Positions 26,176 through 39,000 of a stretch of DNA of 64,000 nucleotides are shown piece by piece. The stretch comes from Geosiphon pyriformis (Eukaryota; Glomeromycota; Glomeromycetes; Archaeosporales; Geosiphonaceae): assembly GCA_016748015.1 (NCBI GenBank), contig JAAOMT010000003.1, positions 1,549,365-1,613,364 of the forward strand, given 5' to 3'. Below the pieces are notes generated by a model. That model worked only from the letters and a program-made list of their open reading frames with translations. It did not search any database and was not told where the DNA came from. The first letter of the stretch is position 1. Each line of letters starts with the position of its first letter. Both the position numbers and the translations under genes were made by a program.

Positions 26176-27506
26176 TGATTCTCCTGAGATTTCATGCAGG
26201 ACAAGAAATAGTAGTCTTTACTTTGGAAAGTTTAGCATTGTTGATTTGTTAAAATTCATCTGATAAACTTTTGGTTAGATAATTTCTCGATAGATTAATT
26301 TATTTACTTGTGGAGCAGTTATATTATAGTTTAAAGAGACACATGATGCATTATATATTACACCAAAGGTTTCTTCTGAATAAAAAATATCATTTTTTTT
26401 TTAATAAATTCTAAGAAGCTTGAGAAGGCTGTAGTGTTGTTTGCCAAAGTTTTTTTATTTATTTATTTATTATTTAGAAAAAAATTAATAATCCTTTTCT
26501 TGATAATTTGCAAAAAAATTTTAATAAAAGAATTCTTTTTTGGAAAGTTTTTATTTAGAAAATTTTTTTTTTCACTGAAAAAATCCTAAACCTTTGTTAA
26601 ATTGTTAATGTAGTTCTAGTTTCAATTAAAATATCAATAAATAATAATTAGTATTCTATTCAATGGAAAAAGAAATCTTTTTTTTGAAAAATTTATTTAA
26701 AAAGAATGTAAGAAAACGGTTTTTTTTTTCTAAAAATATTATCCTGCATTGTGTGGAATGGTTTACAAGAAAAAAATCTCGGGAAATATTAATATTGGAG
26801 TTACGAACTAATAATATGTGGTGTTTTATTTAATGCATTGGTAACTTAACCTTTTAAAGTGCATAAAGAACAATAAAAATGTGCAAAAACTGTTTCACAA
26901 AATTTTTTACGAAAGAATGATTCAATGATCTTTCTTTTTTGATGGATATTTTTAGAATTAACTCTTTTTCATTTTATTTTTAAAGTTCATGAACTCTTCT
27001 GTTCGATTTCATTGTTTCCAACTTTGTCCCTTGTAAAACTTGTAATTTCTTTTACTTGCAGTATATAGGGGCAAGTTTGATATTTAAAAAATTTTGTGTA
27101 AAGGTTATTTTTATTCTATTTACAGATTAAAGTCATAAATAGCTATATAATAAAAAACCCTTTCTAAGATTTTTTTTTCATTCTGAAATAAAGTACATAT
27201 TTTTTTTTTACACCATTTCAAAAGTGTTACATGCGAGCAGTATTTAATTAGTATAAACGTTAATATTTCACTCAAAACCCAGTTTAAGGACGCATGCTGA
27301 ATTGTTGTGATAATTTAAAAAATTCAAGTTGTTTCGCCTGTGCGAAATTAACACATTAACATTAAAATAAAAGCATGCTGTTCAATAATTGGATTATTTT
27401 TTTAAGGGAAGGTTAGAGCTTTTTAACCATGCTTATTTAAAACATTCTTTAGAATTCTTTATTCATTATGATTTCAATTTAGGTAAAATTTAGTTTTTTA
27501 GGTAAG

Positions 27507-27512
<6 letters not shown>

Positions 27513-27545
<33 letters not shown>
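27513..27545. repeat. Poly(T) tract, 33 bp
   Basis: Uninterrupted T run. On the minus strand it would be a poly(A) tail-like tract, but no retro-copy was recognised beside it. Confidence 0.9.
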
Positions 27546-27550
<5 letters not shown>

Positions 27551-27894
27551 TAAATTATCAACTAATTTTTATTCAGTTGAAAATATTAGATTTATCTAAT
27601 TATTTTTTATCACAAAATTTTCACATTCCCTGTTCAGTTCAAAGAATCTTTCAACGGATGTCAACAAATATGCAAAACAATTAAAGAAGATCTATTTGAT
27701 AGAAATATAAATTCCTGAAAGCTCAAATTAATATTAGAATTTCTTTTATTATAATATTTTTAAGAAAGTATATAAAGGTATATCATAGCTTAGTAGATAT
27801 TATGTCGTATTGGGAGATAAAAATCTTTATGTATGTTTGTATTTTCAATGGAGATGAACCTTTTAATTTATTGCTTTAAAGGGAAGAGACTTTT

Positions 27895-28014
27895 AAATCT
27901 TAGTTTTGAAATATTTTCAGAAAATTTGAGAATGAAATCATGGTTTTAAAATATTTTCAGGAAATGTGAGAATCAAATCTTGATTTTGAAATATTTTCAG
28001 GAAATTTGAGAATC
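27895..28014. repeat. Three 40-bp tandem repeats
   Basis: Three head-to-tail units of exactly 40 bp (27895-27934, 27935-27974, 27975-28014). Each begins AAATC and contains AAATATTTTCAG and GTGAGAAT or TTGAGAAT. They differ from one another at only a few bases. Confidence 0.9.
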
Positions 28015-28159
28015 AAAAAATTTTTCTAATTGAACAAATTATCAATTTCAAAAATGATAGCTATTAACATTTTGACTCGTGCTGAGTACTCCCCGAAACG
28101 CATGCAGGAAGTATTATGTTTATTTTTTTTTCAGCAATTTGCTATCATCTCATTTGACT

Positions 28160-28192
28160 GGATGGATGGATGGATGAATGAATGAATGAATC
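28160..28192. repeat. (GGAT)n(GAAT)n microsatellite
   Basis: Four GGAT units pass into four GAAT units. Confidence 0.9.
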
Positions 28193-28988
28193 AATAGGAT
28201 TGATAATCATCATTCATTTTTAATTTCCTCGGAACAAATATTTGAGGTTTTAAGCAAATCCAAATACCCTAGCCAAAGAAAAAAAAAAGGCATTTTAGAT
28301 TGTTATTAGAAATTAAACAAATAATTTCAACAAGTTTTGATGATTTGAAAACTTTTACGTTAATTATTTGTTTAAAGGATTAAAGTTACAGAAGTCTCAA
28401 TTTTGAATTTAATCAATGTTTTGGTCAAAAATTATTATCTTTTTAATTGAGAACGAGTCGTAAAACAATAATTTTACCGAAAAAAACATTGTACTTGTAA
28501 TTGAAATTATTGATTTTTGAGATGATCCCGGAAAACAAAAACAAACAATGATCGAAAATTCTTTTGATGTTCAACTTTTATTTTTTTTGGGATGATTTCA
28601 AAGTTCCATTTCATAGTCGGTCTCATAAACATCAGTTGAAACGTTTTAAAACAAGAGAATACAAGAATTTTCGGAAAAACTAGTTTTAAATTTTTTTTTC
28701 AGTATCGATTTTATTAATCCGACAAACCGAGAAATCTTTGTTAAATAATATTTTCATAACATAAAAAATTATTTTCATTATAATAATATCTAAAAACTTG
28801 ACACCATCATTAATTTTCATTATAAAATGAGATTTTCTACTTGGAAGGTTTTTACCTTCTTTTCAAACTTGTTTTTCTCAATCATGAGCTGTCAAAATTA
28901 ATTTTTCCTTTTTAAATTTTATACTTTGTGATTCAATGAAAAAAAAAAATTTTTTTTTTTCACCATTTACAAAATATTAATATTTTGA

Positions 28989-28989
28989 T

Positions 28990-29022
<33 letters not shown>
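28989..29022. repeat. (AT)n microsatellite
   Basis: AT dinucleotide run with one G interruption. Confidence 0.9.
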
Positions 29023-29393
29023 TGACAAAACAGATTAAATTTATTTTTTTCTTTGAAATATTTGAAAACGGGTAAAAATTTTTTTTTAAAAGGCATATTT
29101 CTTGACGCAGAAACTTTTTAAAATAAATTACAAAAAGATAATTTAGTGAAGAAACTATTTTTTTTATTGATCAGATTATTCAGTCAGTCATAAATTTTTT
29201 ATTGTTATAATACATTGATTTTTTAAGATGTTTATTCACATGGATAAATTTTACTTTATTCAATATTTTGTATCAATATTTACTTGCCGCAAAATAAAAT
29301 AAAAATAAAAAATTAAACTATTCTTTAAGAGGTTTATATTATCGTGATATATATCGATATCCCAAAAATATCTGATATATTTTTCTTAGATTA

Positions 29394-29437
29394 ATATATA
29401 TATATATATATATATATTAATTAATTAATTAATTAAT
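29394..29437. repeat. (AT)n then (TTAA)n microsatellite
   Basis: An AT run merges into about five TTAA units. Confidence 0.85.
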
Positions 29438-29701
29438 GAATCAATTAATTAATGAATCTATATTAGCCCTTAGCAATCCACCTATAGTTTTTCTATTCGC
29501 TCAACTTAGGTTTATCTTTTTGTCATCGTTTTTGACAGACTATCTTTTTACCAGTTTTTCTTAATGGAAACTCGGTAAATCTTTTTTAAACACAAATTAT
29601 TTCAAAGAGAAATTAAGTTTAAATATGAGATTACTAATAATTTTTTATTATATTAAAAGATTTTCGGTAAAAAAATGTAGAAAAGAGAATGGTTTTTTTC
29701 G

Positions 29702-29750
29702 AATAATAGTAATAATAGTAATAGTAGTAATAGTAATAATAGTTGTAATA
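29702..29750. repeat. AAT/AGT triplet microsatellite
   Basis: Mixed AATAAT and AGTAAT triplets in constant phase. Confidence 0.8.
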
Positions 29751-29994
29751 ATTATAATTACAATAAAATTATAATCAAACTTTAATTATTAATAAAAAAT
29801 TTTAAATTAATAATCAACTATCTACTAAATTTAAGAAAGAGTGTTATACTTTAGTAATTCGAACATTCATTTAAAAAAAAAAAACTTTTATACGATAACA
29901 AACCAAAAATTTTTTTAAGTTTAAAGTAAAGAAACCAATTTTTGGTTTCCTTTCAAACTAAAAGATGCTCCCTTTTCGCTGAATAAACAGATTC

Positions 29995-29996
<2 letters not shown>

Positions 29997-30048
<52 letters not shown>
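29997..30048. repeat. (TTA)n microsatellite
   Basis: About 50 bp of perfect TTA triplets. Confidence 0.95.
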
Positions 30049-30054
<6 letters not shown>

Positions 30055-30836
30055 CTATCATTATTATTGTCATTTAGTTAAAATAAGATTTCTTGTTTAT
30101 TCATTAATTAAAAAACGGTTGAATTCGTGTCAAACACATGGAATGTTAGAACTGAGAGAGATCAAATTAAGAGTTTTTTTCATTTATTCTTTGCATTACA
30201 ATGTGATTTTCAGAGTTTTAAAGGATTGTTTTAATTAACAAATGAATTAATGAATTAATTAATAACCAAATATCCCGCAATACCAAACATCTTTTTCCCC
30301 CTACTTCTTTAGTTTAACCAAATTTAAATCATTCTGCAAAACTATTTTATTTGCGGGTGTAAATTCAGTGACAATATTAAATACAAGACCTTTTTTAAAA
30401 AAACGTGTAGATCTAAATCTAGACTTTTCTTTTTTCATACTAAATGAAGGATTTAATAATCATAATGATTTGTTCGATTCTAACATTTTGGATCGTCTAA
30501 ATGGATGACTATCTTTTAAATGAGCAATTCCGAAAAAAGAAATTGAAAAAGTTCATTTTCCAAAGGGTTTCAAAAATCCCAACCACAATTATTAATTATT
30601 ATTATGAGATCATTTTTTTTTTCTATTGCAAAAAATTTTAACATGACATGTGGTCACTCGAAAATTTTTGTTTAAAAAAAAAAACCTTTGTATAGAAATA
30701 AAATCAAGTCTTTCAAAATTGATATTCGTAAGATAAGATCTAGTCTATCAGATTACTTTTTATTTCAAAAATTATTTATGTGTCCTATATACACATATTG
30801 GATGAAATTAAATGTAAATAGATTTTCAAAAAGAAA

Positions 30837-30837
<1 letters not shown>

Positions 30838-30870
<33 letters not shown>
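30838..30870. repeat. (TTA)n microsatellite
   Basis: About 33 bp of perfect TTA triplets. Confidence 0.9.
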
Positions 30871-30871
<1 letters not shown>

Positions 30872-31999
30872 ACAAAAAAGAAAATGTATTTTTGAAATAC
30901 CATAAAAAATTTTTAAAATATTAAAATATTTTTTTGATGTCAACATTTTATGACATGATAATAATAAAAGAGAATTTTAGAAAGGCAAATAATTTCAAGG
31001 TTTAATTAATTTTTCAATAAACTATTTGGAATTCAAAAGATTTGGCAATAAAAAACGTACATGTATATAAAATCGGGGATTTTTTAATGTCCAATGTGAA
31101 ACTTGTCAAAACATGGAAAACAATGGAAAACCATGAAATTAATAATGTTTTTTTATTATCATAAAAAAATAAATTTAGGGTAAAGTGAATAGAATTTAAC
31201 AAATTTTTATACCAAAGCTAGAATTTCTTATTTTTAACCATTTTTAGACTTTAAATGTCACTTTGAAAATTTTTAAATAAAACATATAAAATTTGTTTTT
31301 GCAAACAAAAACGATAATGAAAATTATTTTTATATTAACATGATAAATTTTAATATAAAAATAATAAACCTTTATTTAAATTAACCATTTTCTTCATTAA
31401 GTTATTTCCAAATGCAAATTTTAAACAATCTTTGAAATTCTATCAGTTGTTTCCTTCAATAAAAGAAGAAACAAATTCTTGCTTTTGTTTTTAATTTTAA
31501 TTTTTTACTCTAGCTATTTTCTTTCAGTTTCTGAAAATCATCTTCATAACATATTGGTGGATATATTGATTATCCCTATTAGCTTAAAATCAGACGATAA
31601 TTAAACATTTAACGCGCGAAAACCAAACAAAATTAAAAAGCTATTTCAAAGCCGAGCCAGAGCCTTTTAATCCGAAGGGAAAACTATGTTCACATAAGCT
31701 TAAAATCTTCATAACACACAAACAGGTTTAAACCATTTTTTGAGTCGACATATGGGTAAAAAGAATTAAGGATAGCCCAGATCAAATTTTTTATTTGTTT
31801 ATGGCTAAATTATTGAGCCAGTAAATTTTAAGTTTTCGAATCTGCAATGAAAGTTGGCTTTGAAGGTAATATATAAATATGCTTTGGCTTTAAAAATTTA
31901 CCTTGAATTATCAGGCTCTTTCAATAATTACTGCATGTGACTTTATAATAACAGTTAATTACATTGTTATATATGAAATAAAATATTTTTCACAAATTT

Positions 32000-34900
32000 T
32001 ATGAAACTTGCAAAAAAGTTTCAATATTGAATTATTTTAATGAGTCATTTTGAAGTCTTTTTATCTCTTTATGCAACTTTAATAATGTTTTATAATATTT
32101 TAAATTGATAATATTTTTAAGGTCTTGCTGTACAAAATATTGTATTATTAATTATAGAGCATTCCGTGCTTCTTTGTGAATAATTTTTTGACATTTTATG
32201 CTTATTCTTTTTTCACTACTATTCTTTTTAATAATTAAATTCATAATTTTTTGATTAATAAGTAGTTTATCTATGTGTGTTTCTTTGAATAATTGATGTG
32301 TTTACTAATATTTATTACATTTTGCAAGTAAAGCATTTTAATATCTGTTTGCAACTCTTTTATTATTAAAACTATTATTATTCCTAATATTATTGTTATC
32401 ACTGATATTATTGTCATTATTAATATTATTTTTTATATACATAAAACTAAAATATTTTACAATATTTATAATTTATAAATATTTTACATATAATTAATTA
32501 TTTAGTTCTAAATTAATAAATAATATTTATTTAACAAACCAAAAAAACTTATTGTTTTTTATTTATCAAAGCTTTTATCAAATGTTTAATTATTATAAAC
32601 ATACTTTTACATCTGTTTTATTGTTGGTTTTTTTTAAATTTCACTTTATTATTTTGTAAATTTCATATTTTATATATTTTACAATAAATTTATTTTTTTT
32701 ATTATAAACATCCGAAAAATAAGTTTTTTATTTTATTTTAAGCTGTTTAGTAAACCAGTAACTAAGTTATAAATACACTTTATCTAAGTTTTTAAAAAAA
32801 CAAAATAGTTTTTAATATTTATAAAAAGATTTATTTTAATAGTAAAAAAACCAAAAATCAAATTTTTCAATAATAAATTATATTAAACCAAAAAGTTAAC
32901 TAATTTGGTTTTAAATATATTATAAAAAACAATAACTTTTTTTAATTAATAAAAAAAGAATTTTAATGATATTTTTTATTGTTAAAATTAATTTATAAGC
33001 TAAAACAACTTTAAAAGCTTTAAAAACTTGAAATACACAAAATTATATTGTTATAAACCAATAAGCTTTGTATTAATATTAAAAACTTTATAAAAAATAC
33101 TAAAAATGTTAACTTTATTCAAAGAAGTTCAATATTATTTTTACTAACTAATTTTAATTAATAAATTTATAATGTATTCAAAAAGAAGTTTTCTAACTTT
33201 CATTTTATTAGTTTAATTTTTGTAATTAAATAACTTAATAAGTTGATTAAATAAAGTATATATAAAAATATAACTTGTTTTGTTTTTAAAACCAAAAAAA
33301 TATTTAAAATTCAAATATTAAGTAATTCAGTTATAATTTATTTAAATTAGCTTTAACAAACATATTACTATTGCTATTGCTATTATTTAAAAAACATTAT
33401 TGTTTATAAACAGATTAAGATTGAGTATTATAATTAGTGCAGCTGTAAAAAAATTGGTAAAAATATCAAAAACTAAAAAAAGCCAATATTTTATTTTTTT
33501 ATAAAAAAAGAATTAATAACAATAATTTTGGAAAAAACAGTTGCTTTTTTATATCTTTGACTTTTTGAATTATTTAAACAATAATAGATAGAGTTGTTAT
33601 AGAAAAAAGTAGCTTTGTTACCAGTTTGCTATTGGAAATTTTTAACTTTTTGGAATAATAGCAATTACATTAAAACTGGCTTTATTTAATTATTAAAAAA
33701 GAAAAAAACTTTTACTTTAAGTCAAAAAAATGTTATTTTATCTGCCAAAAACTGCTTTGTATTTATATTATTTAAAAAAATGCTGTTTAGCTAAATTAAA
33801 ATTTGAATTTTTGAGAAAAAAGTTTTATTTTTATTTTTATTTTTTTTTGTTTTGGCTGTTATCATAAAAATACAAGAAAAAGTTTTTTTGTATTAATATA
33901 AATTAATTATTAATTATTAAATATATAATTACATATTGAAAAAATAAGTAAGCTCTATTCATATTATATATTTTTTAATTTTTGTGCAAAGTTTTTGTTA
34001 TCATTGTAAATATTAATACTATTTTATTTTGATTTTATAAAATTTATTCATGCAATAGATTTATTATCTTTGATTATTAAAAAGTTGTTTGTTTTTTTGT
34101 AACAACTTTTTTATAATTTTTCTTAAATAGTTAATAGTAATTTGATAAATATATATATAAAATGTTTTTAATTTAATTGACAAGATCAGCTTGAATTTTG
34201 GTCTTTAAACATGATTATTGTAAGTCTTTACTTATTATTTAAAGTGTTTCTGGAAGACATATAAAATATTAATAGTTTAGAAAGTAACATATTAGAATTG
34301 GATGTGTTGAGATAAATGAATATTAACTAAATATCTTAATTTTTTATGTTAAAATTGATTCAAAATATGCATTTAACGTAGCAACAAAATTTTTCATATT
34401 GTTGACATGCTGACATTTAATTTTTTGCAAATTGAATGCAAAGTTTATTGTAATTCTTTTTTTGAATTTATAAAAAGACTTTAAATATATTTTCTTAAAC
34501 ATAATTGTGAATTAACTTGTTAAAATTTCAACAACTTTAGAATAAATTATTGATTTTTAATATATAATAATATGTGGTACAACAAAAAAAATAAAATAAG
34601 TTTAATATATACAAATAATTTACACATAAATAACAATAATTAACGCAGATATTAACATTTTTGAACGAAAATTCGAAAAACACTCTAATAATTAATAAAT
34701 TCATTTTAAAAATGTGAATTTTGTGAGGTTAAAAACTAAACTGTGAATCATTTAACACATCTAGATTGATAAAAACATCAAGTGTTTTAATCAAGTAACA
34801 AAAATAGAACTCAAAATGGCAAAATTTTTTTGTTTGAAATTTTCTTGGTCCATGCAATTTAATCACATATCGCGTTTACAGAGAAATTCACTTTAATAAG
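32000..34900. other. Second gene-free AT-rich block
   Basis: About 3 kb of very low G+C without coding frames, like the 5.4-14.8 kb block. It shares at least one repeat with that block (33745-33885). Another stretch, 33611-33690 (CAGTTTGCTATTGG...ACATTAAAACTGG), resembles 13845-13920. Confidence 0.6.
33745..33885. repeat. Repeat shared with first AT block, copy 2
   Basis: GCCAAAAACTGCTTTGTATT, then ATTATTTAAAAAAATGCTGT, then ATAAAAATACAAGAAAAAG. The same landmarks occur in the same order at 12905-13120. Confidence 0.55.
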
Positions 34901-35162
34901 TCTGTACGTGTTTCTTTGGGCCTTTGAATTACCTGTAAAAGGCTTTAATACAAATCTAATGGAGAAAAAATTAGCAAGGTTTTGATTTTTTTTGAAAAAT
35001 AGAAACTTTTTTTGCAATAATAAATTATAATTTTAATTAAAAATAAAATTTGAAGCAGACAAATCTACAGTATTATTACTATTAATGTACAAATTAGCTA
35101 AACATTTATGTTTTGAAAGTATAATATTAAATTAATTAAATCTAATTATCAAAAATTCTCTA

Positions 35163-35720
35163 TCAGACTTCAATCTTTTCTTTTAAATTATTAGTTCCTT
35201 TAAAGCGAGATTGTTTTGGTTCATGGCCAAAAAGATGAAAGACCAAGAGGCTAATTGACAAAATTGACAAAAGCAAGAATATAATAGCAACTATTGAAAT
35301 TAGCACCCATTTAATGGTTTCCCTTTGATTGTCATTGGTGTTAAAATCTATACTTGAAATTTGTGTTGTTAAGGGTTCTATTATACTGGTTACAATTCTA
35401 GGGGTGCTTGAAATAGTCTCCTTCATGCTTAAATTGGAAAAGGTGGCAGAAATTTTGGAAATTTTAGTTTTAGTGTATAAATGTTCTTCTGTTCGAGTTG
35501 AAACAATTCGTTCGGCAGTGGTGGGATACAGTGAATTAATTAATATTATTATTGTCATTTGAGCAAATTCTCTTTTCCTAAAACTGAAATTGGAAAGTGG
35601 TGACAATAGATATGAAAGTATTTCAAAAAATTTGGTATGTTGATGAGAACATCGCATGGACGATGTCAGTTGTTGCGGATTCTGAACTTGTTTTGTGCAT
35701 TTTTGTTTTGAATTTACCAT
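35163..35720 (-). CDS. Hypothetical single-pass membrane protein
   Basis: An open frame of 185 residues from an ATG, standing out from AT-rich surroundings. Residues about 137-165 are a strong transmembrane segment (KWVLISIVAIIFLLLSILSI and onward). A basic tail follows (KQSRFKGTNNLKEKIEV). Before it, residues 65-130 are Ser/Thr-rich, like a short O-glycosylated ectodomain. Met55 (MTIIILINSLYPTTA) would give a 131-residue form with a signal-peptide-like start, so the first 54 residues may not be translated. I recognise no family. The neighbours are an AT-rich block upstream and the BTB gene, same strand, 1.7 kb away. An exon of a longer gene cannot be excluded. Confidence 0.5.
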   Translation of the reverse strand: MVNSKQKCTKQVQNPQQLTSSMRCSHQHTKFFEILSYLLSPLSNFSFRKREFAQMTIIILINSLYPTTAERIVSTRTEEHLYTKTKISKISATFSNLSMKETISSTPRIVTSIIEPLTTQISSIDFNTNDNQRETIKWVLISIVAIIFLLLSILSISLLVFHLFGHEPKQSRFKGTNNLKEKIEV

Positions 35721-37390
35721 GGTAGAAAAGTGTATTTTTTGTAGAAAGTTTGGTTGTTTTCAATTTATGAAATTTCAAAGTTTTAACTCTTTTGTGAGAT
35801 TTAACTGAATTGCAATTTTTTAATTTATAAAAAATGACTTTAATAAAATTTTTTAGCTCGATAAAACAAAGTAAAAATTTTTTGTCTTCCAGTTATCACT
35901 TTTAAAGCTTTTTCAGCTATTCATAAAATCTTGTAAAATTTAATTTCCTTTGATTGACGTGAAATAGAATTTTCCGAGCCCATCATTTTCTAAATGACAT
36001 TTCATTAATTTAACCTGTAAAACGATTTTCCGAATTATAATTTTTTTTATATATTAAATGCATAAACATTAAATGCAACTCACACGTTTTACTACATGTG
36101 AACAGCAACTCGATTTAATAAAGTTAATAATTCCAGAGAGAAAGATTAATATATAAAGAAAAATGTCTTTTTAGAAGTAAGAAAATCCGTAAAAACTAAC
36201 CATATTTTACTATATTCAAAAGTTATATTATATATCATTCATTATAATTAATTTTTTGATAGAATTAACACGAGGGACCGATCCCAAGCAAATTAGAATA
36301 TCTTAAACTTTATTGCTTTTTAAATCTTCTAAGAAATCTAAAATCACACATAAAAATACTTTTTTCTTCTGTAGCTTTACCCACTTTATTTCTGATCATT
36401 CAGACGGCAATGCCGGTTTGTCAGCTAAATTACAAATTTAAATTACTAAGCTCGAAAATTATTTTGCTTTTAATCATATATATACAGTATAGTATAATTG
36501 TTTTTTTTTATTCTTATTTAATGAATAATTATTCTACATAATTTTTTCTATTAATAGAAGAATAAGATAAATTTACTTAAGACCATTTTTTAAATATATA
36601 ATTAAAAAAATGATTACAAACTGTGCCACAATTTAATTTAATAAATAAGTTTACTTAATATTATTTTATAAACTTTTTTTTTAATCTTATTTTCTCCAAG
36701 TTTAAAGTAAATCAATAAGAAATTGGATGGCTAATCATGCTTAGTAGTTTTCCTAAACTTGCTGGACTCATGTTTACTATAGACATTTACATGTACTAGG
36801 ATAGTAGGCTACACTCATTTAAGCATTTGAATAATGATCTTAAATAAACTTATTTTTTAAATATCAAAAAAACATATGTTATTAATATTTATTAATTAAA
36901 AAATATTCATTTCAAAAATAATTTTTCTTCATTGTACCTTAGATTGTTAGGTAAACTATAAGGGTAAAAAGTTAACGACCATGATTTTTTTGCCAAATAG
37001 TAATTCTACCATTTCGAGAGCTTGTTAAATTATATATAGCTAAAATAATTATTTCATGATATATTTTCCTAGTTACAATAAATTGGTATCAATCTCTTTA
37101 TTAGAAATATTCATTTCAACCAACGAAAATGATAGAGAGCTACATGCCAAAAAATCCCTAGATTGTAAAAAGGGTCCAAAACCCCATTAGTTGCTATATC
37201 AGGGATTAGGTATTCAAACTCAAATTTTCATAAAGGATATTCATCTTTTAATAAAGACTAAAAGAATTCCTGCCATATTGTTTTTTTTTTAAAAAAAATG
37301 GATTCATCCCACTAAAAATGCTTTGGAAAAAAAGAAATTAATAATAGAAAGTGTTGATGAAAATAAACCCCTTTTTTAAAAAAATTTTGA
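35721..37390. other. Intergenic, no gene seen
   Basis: AT-rich, stop-filled in all frames; no motif or repeat recognised. Confidence 0.55.
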
Positions 37391-38365
37391 TCATCTAATC
37401 AAACAGCTTTTTCTTAAAACTTGAGAATAATTAATTTCCTTTTTCAGCCGCAACACCACCACAATATAAGCCGAAGCATTCTGTAAATTCCATTCTAAAT
37501 CAGGGAACAATCTCACAAGGTTTTCCCCAAGTTCACTTCCAAACAGATACAAGAGTCGGAACCCACACATTTCAAAGTTTTTGAAAATCGATAAATTCTG
37601 CATGGGTGCATCAATTATTATATTCGAACTTCCGGTACGCGAAAATCGATACTTACCTTTACTAAACGCATCCGAAATTAGGAAATTATTCACACGTGGT
37701 GGACTATGGTAAAATTGTATTTGTAAGGTTTTCTGAAGGTTTTGTTGCATCTGACATATCAAACTTTCGAAAGCGGCGAAGAAATCATTTAATTTTTTTG
37801 CTAATTGAGATTCTTGAAAATCTTCAAGCTCTTGCGCCGTCATTTGTCGTGGTAGAGTGACTCCATATTTTAGATTTATTGGTATTTGAAAAAATTCTAA
37901 TTCTGCCGCTAATTCTTGTTGAGTTACGAGAGTTATCGCTGAAGTTTCGCTATCTGATGGCCATAATAGTTGTCCAGTTCGATAAAATTCTAAAATGTGA
38001 TGAAATGCTCGTCCATTACGATCAAAAAAATATTCATTCCCATTTTCCGGGTGTAAGAGACCGTTATTTCGTTTACTGAACATTGTCCCAAGCAGAGTGT
38101 CTGGATAAGCTGTCAAAGTTGATCGAAATGTTTCGTACTATGCAAATATCAAAAAAAGAGAAATGAGCAAAATACTTGAGATTTGAAGGAGAAATATTTC
38201 TTTTTAATACCCCAAGAGCTCCCACAAAATCACCTTGATCCCACCAATATTCAGTACAATTCTTTCATCATTCAAATTTGTCGCCATTATTTTACTAATT
38301 TTCCAATTGATAAATTCAACTTGCAAAAAATGGTCTTTCCAATGTTTTTCTAATTCAATATCCAT
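37391..38365 (-). CDS. KCTD-type BTB/POZ (T1) protein
   Basis: Two exons, 38365-38234 and 38137-37391, with a 96-bp phase-0 intron (GTGATT...GCATAG). The product is 292 residues. The potassium-channel-tetramerisation BTB fold covers about residues 35-125: RIVLNIGGIKYETFRSTL, PDTLLGTMFS, NEYFFDRNGRAFHHILEFYR and TGQLLWPS, ending near ELEFFQIP. The intron falls exactly between GGIK and YETF. T1-type BTB domains form oligomers and in KCTD proteins can bind cullin-3 ligases. The C-terminal half (about 140-292) has no recognised domain. No membrane segment is present, so it is not a channel. Fungal relatives are mostly uncharacterised. A frameshifted paralogue with the same intron site lies at 46832-47640. 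The BTB call is sure; the role is inferred only at the level of protein-protein interaction. Confidence 0.9.
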
Positions 38366-39000
38366 GATAATTGCCTATAATATAGCAATCTTAGATAAGA
38401 GAAGATATTTCTGAAACGCAAATCAAATAAACAAATTTTATAACTAAGACAGCGTATACCCTTGAACTTTCAATATTCGTTTAAAAATTCAAGTTTTGGT
38501 AATAGTTTTGATGATCTGTTTGAAATTGGTATCAGTTTGTGATAAATATTTTGCTAAAAGAATCAAATAAAGTAATCTTGCATGCAAACTAGTTTCTGAA
38601 ACTGCATCACTCGTTTCTGACATCTTCTATTTCACTTAATGTTGCTTTTTAACAAAAAGAAGTTTTTAATAAAGGGTACACACATATGACCTTTTTCAAG
38701 ATTTCTGTTTTTAAAGTTTATTAGCCTCAGAGCCTCATTTTTAATGAAAAGTCAAGTTATATTTCATTTATGCAATTTAGTTTAAATAAAAAAATCTTTA
38801 TAAAAGAAAAAGGTTGTGAACCTCAAATTGTTAAAAGATACTTTAAATAAATAAAAAAATTATTGAAAAATAATGTCCTTTACATATTCAGGTAACTATT
38901 GAAGGAGTAATTACGATGGTGAAATTCTGATTATGATTTTAGTGTTCAAGTGAAGCTGAATTTTTACAAATTACATTTTTAATGAGAAGAGAAAATTACA

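Larger units (their letters stand above)
26180..32000. other. Intergenic, repeats only
   Basis: No gene is supported on either strand. Open frames at 30688-30924 (which includes a TTA microsatellite) and 31014-31202 look like AT-composition artefacts. Simple and tandem repeats are listed separately. Confidence 0.55.

Noticed and set aside
27513-27545. Poly(T) as the tail of a retrotransposed gene on the minus strand
   Set aside because: No coding remnant or target-site duplication was recognised next to it; long homopolymers are common in this window.
30688-30924. Open frame of 78 residues with a poly-Leu stretch
   Set aside because: The poly-Leu is the translated TTA microsatellite at 30838-30870; the rest is Lys/Phe-rich AT text.
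31600-31760. A slightly G+C-richer patch as a possible tRNA
   Set aside because: I could not fold a cloverleaf or find the A and B box promoter pattern there.
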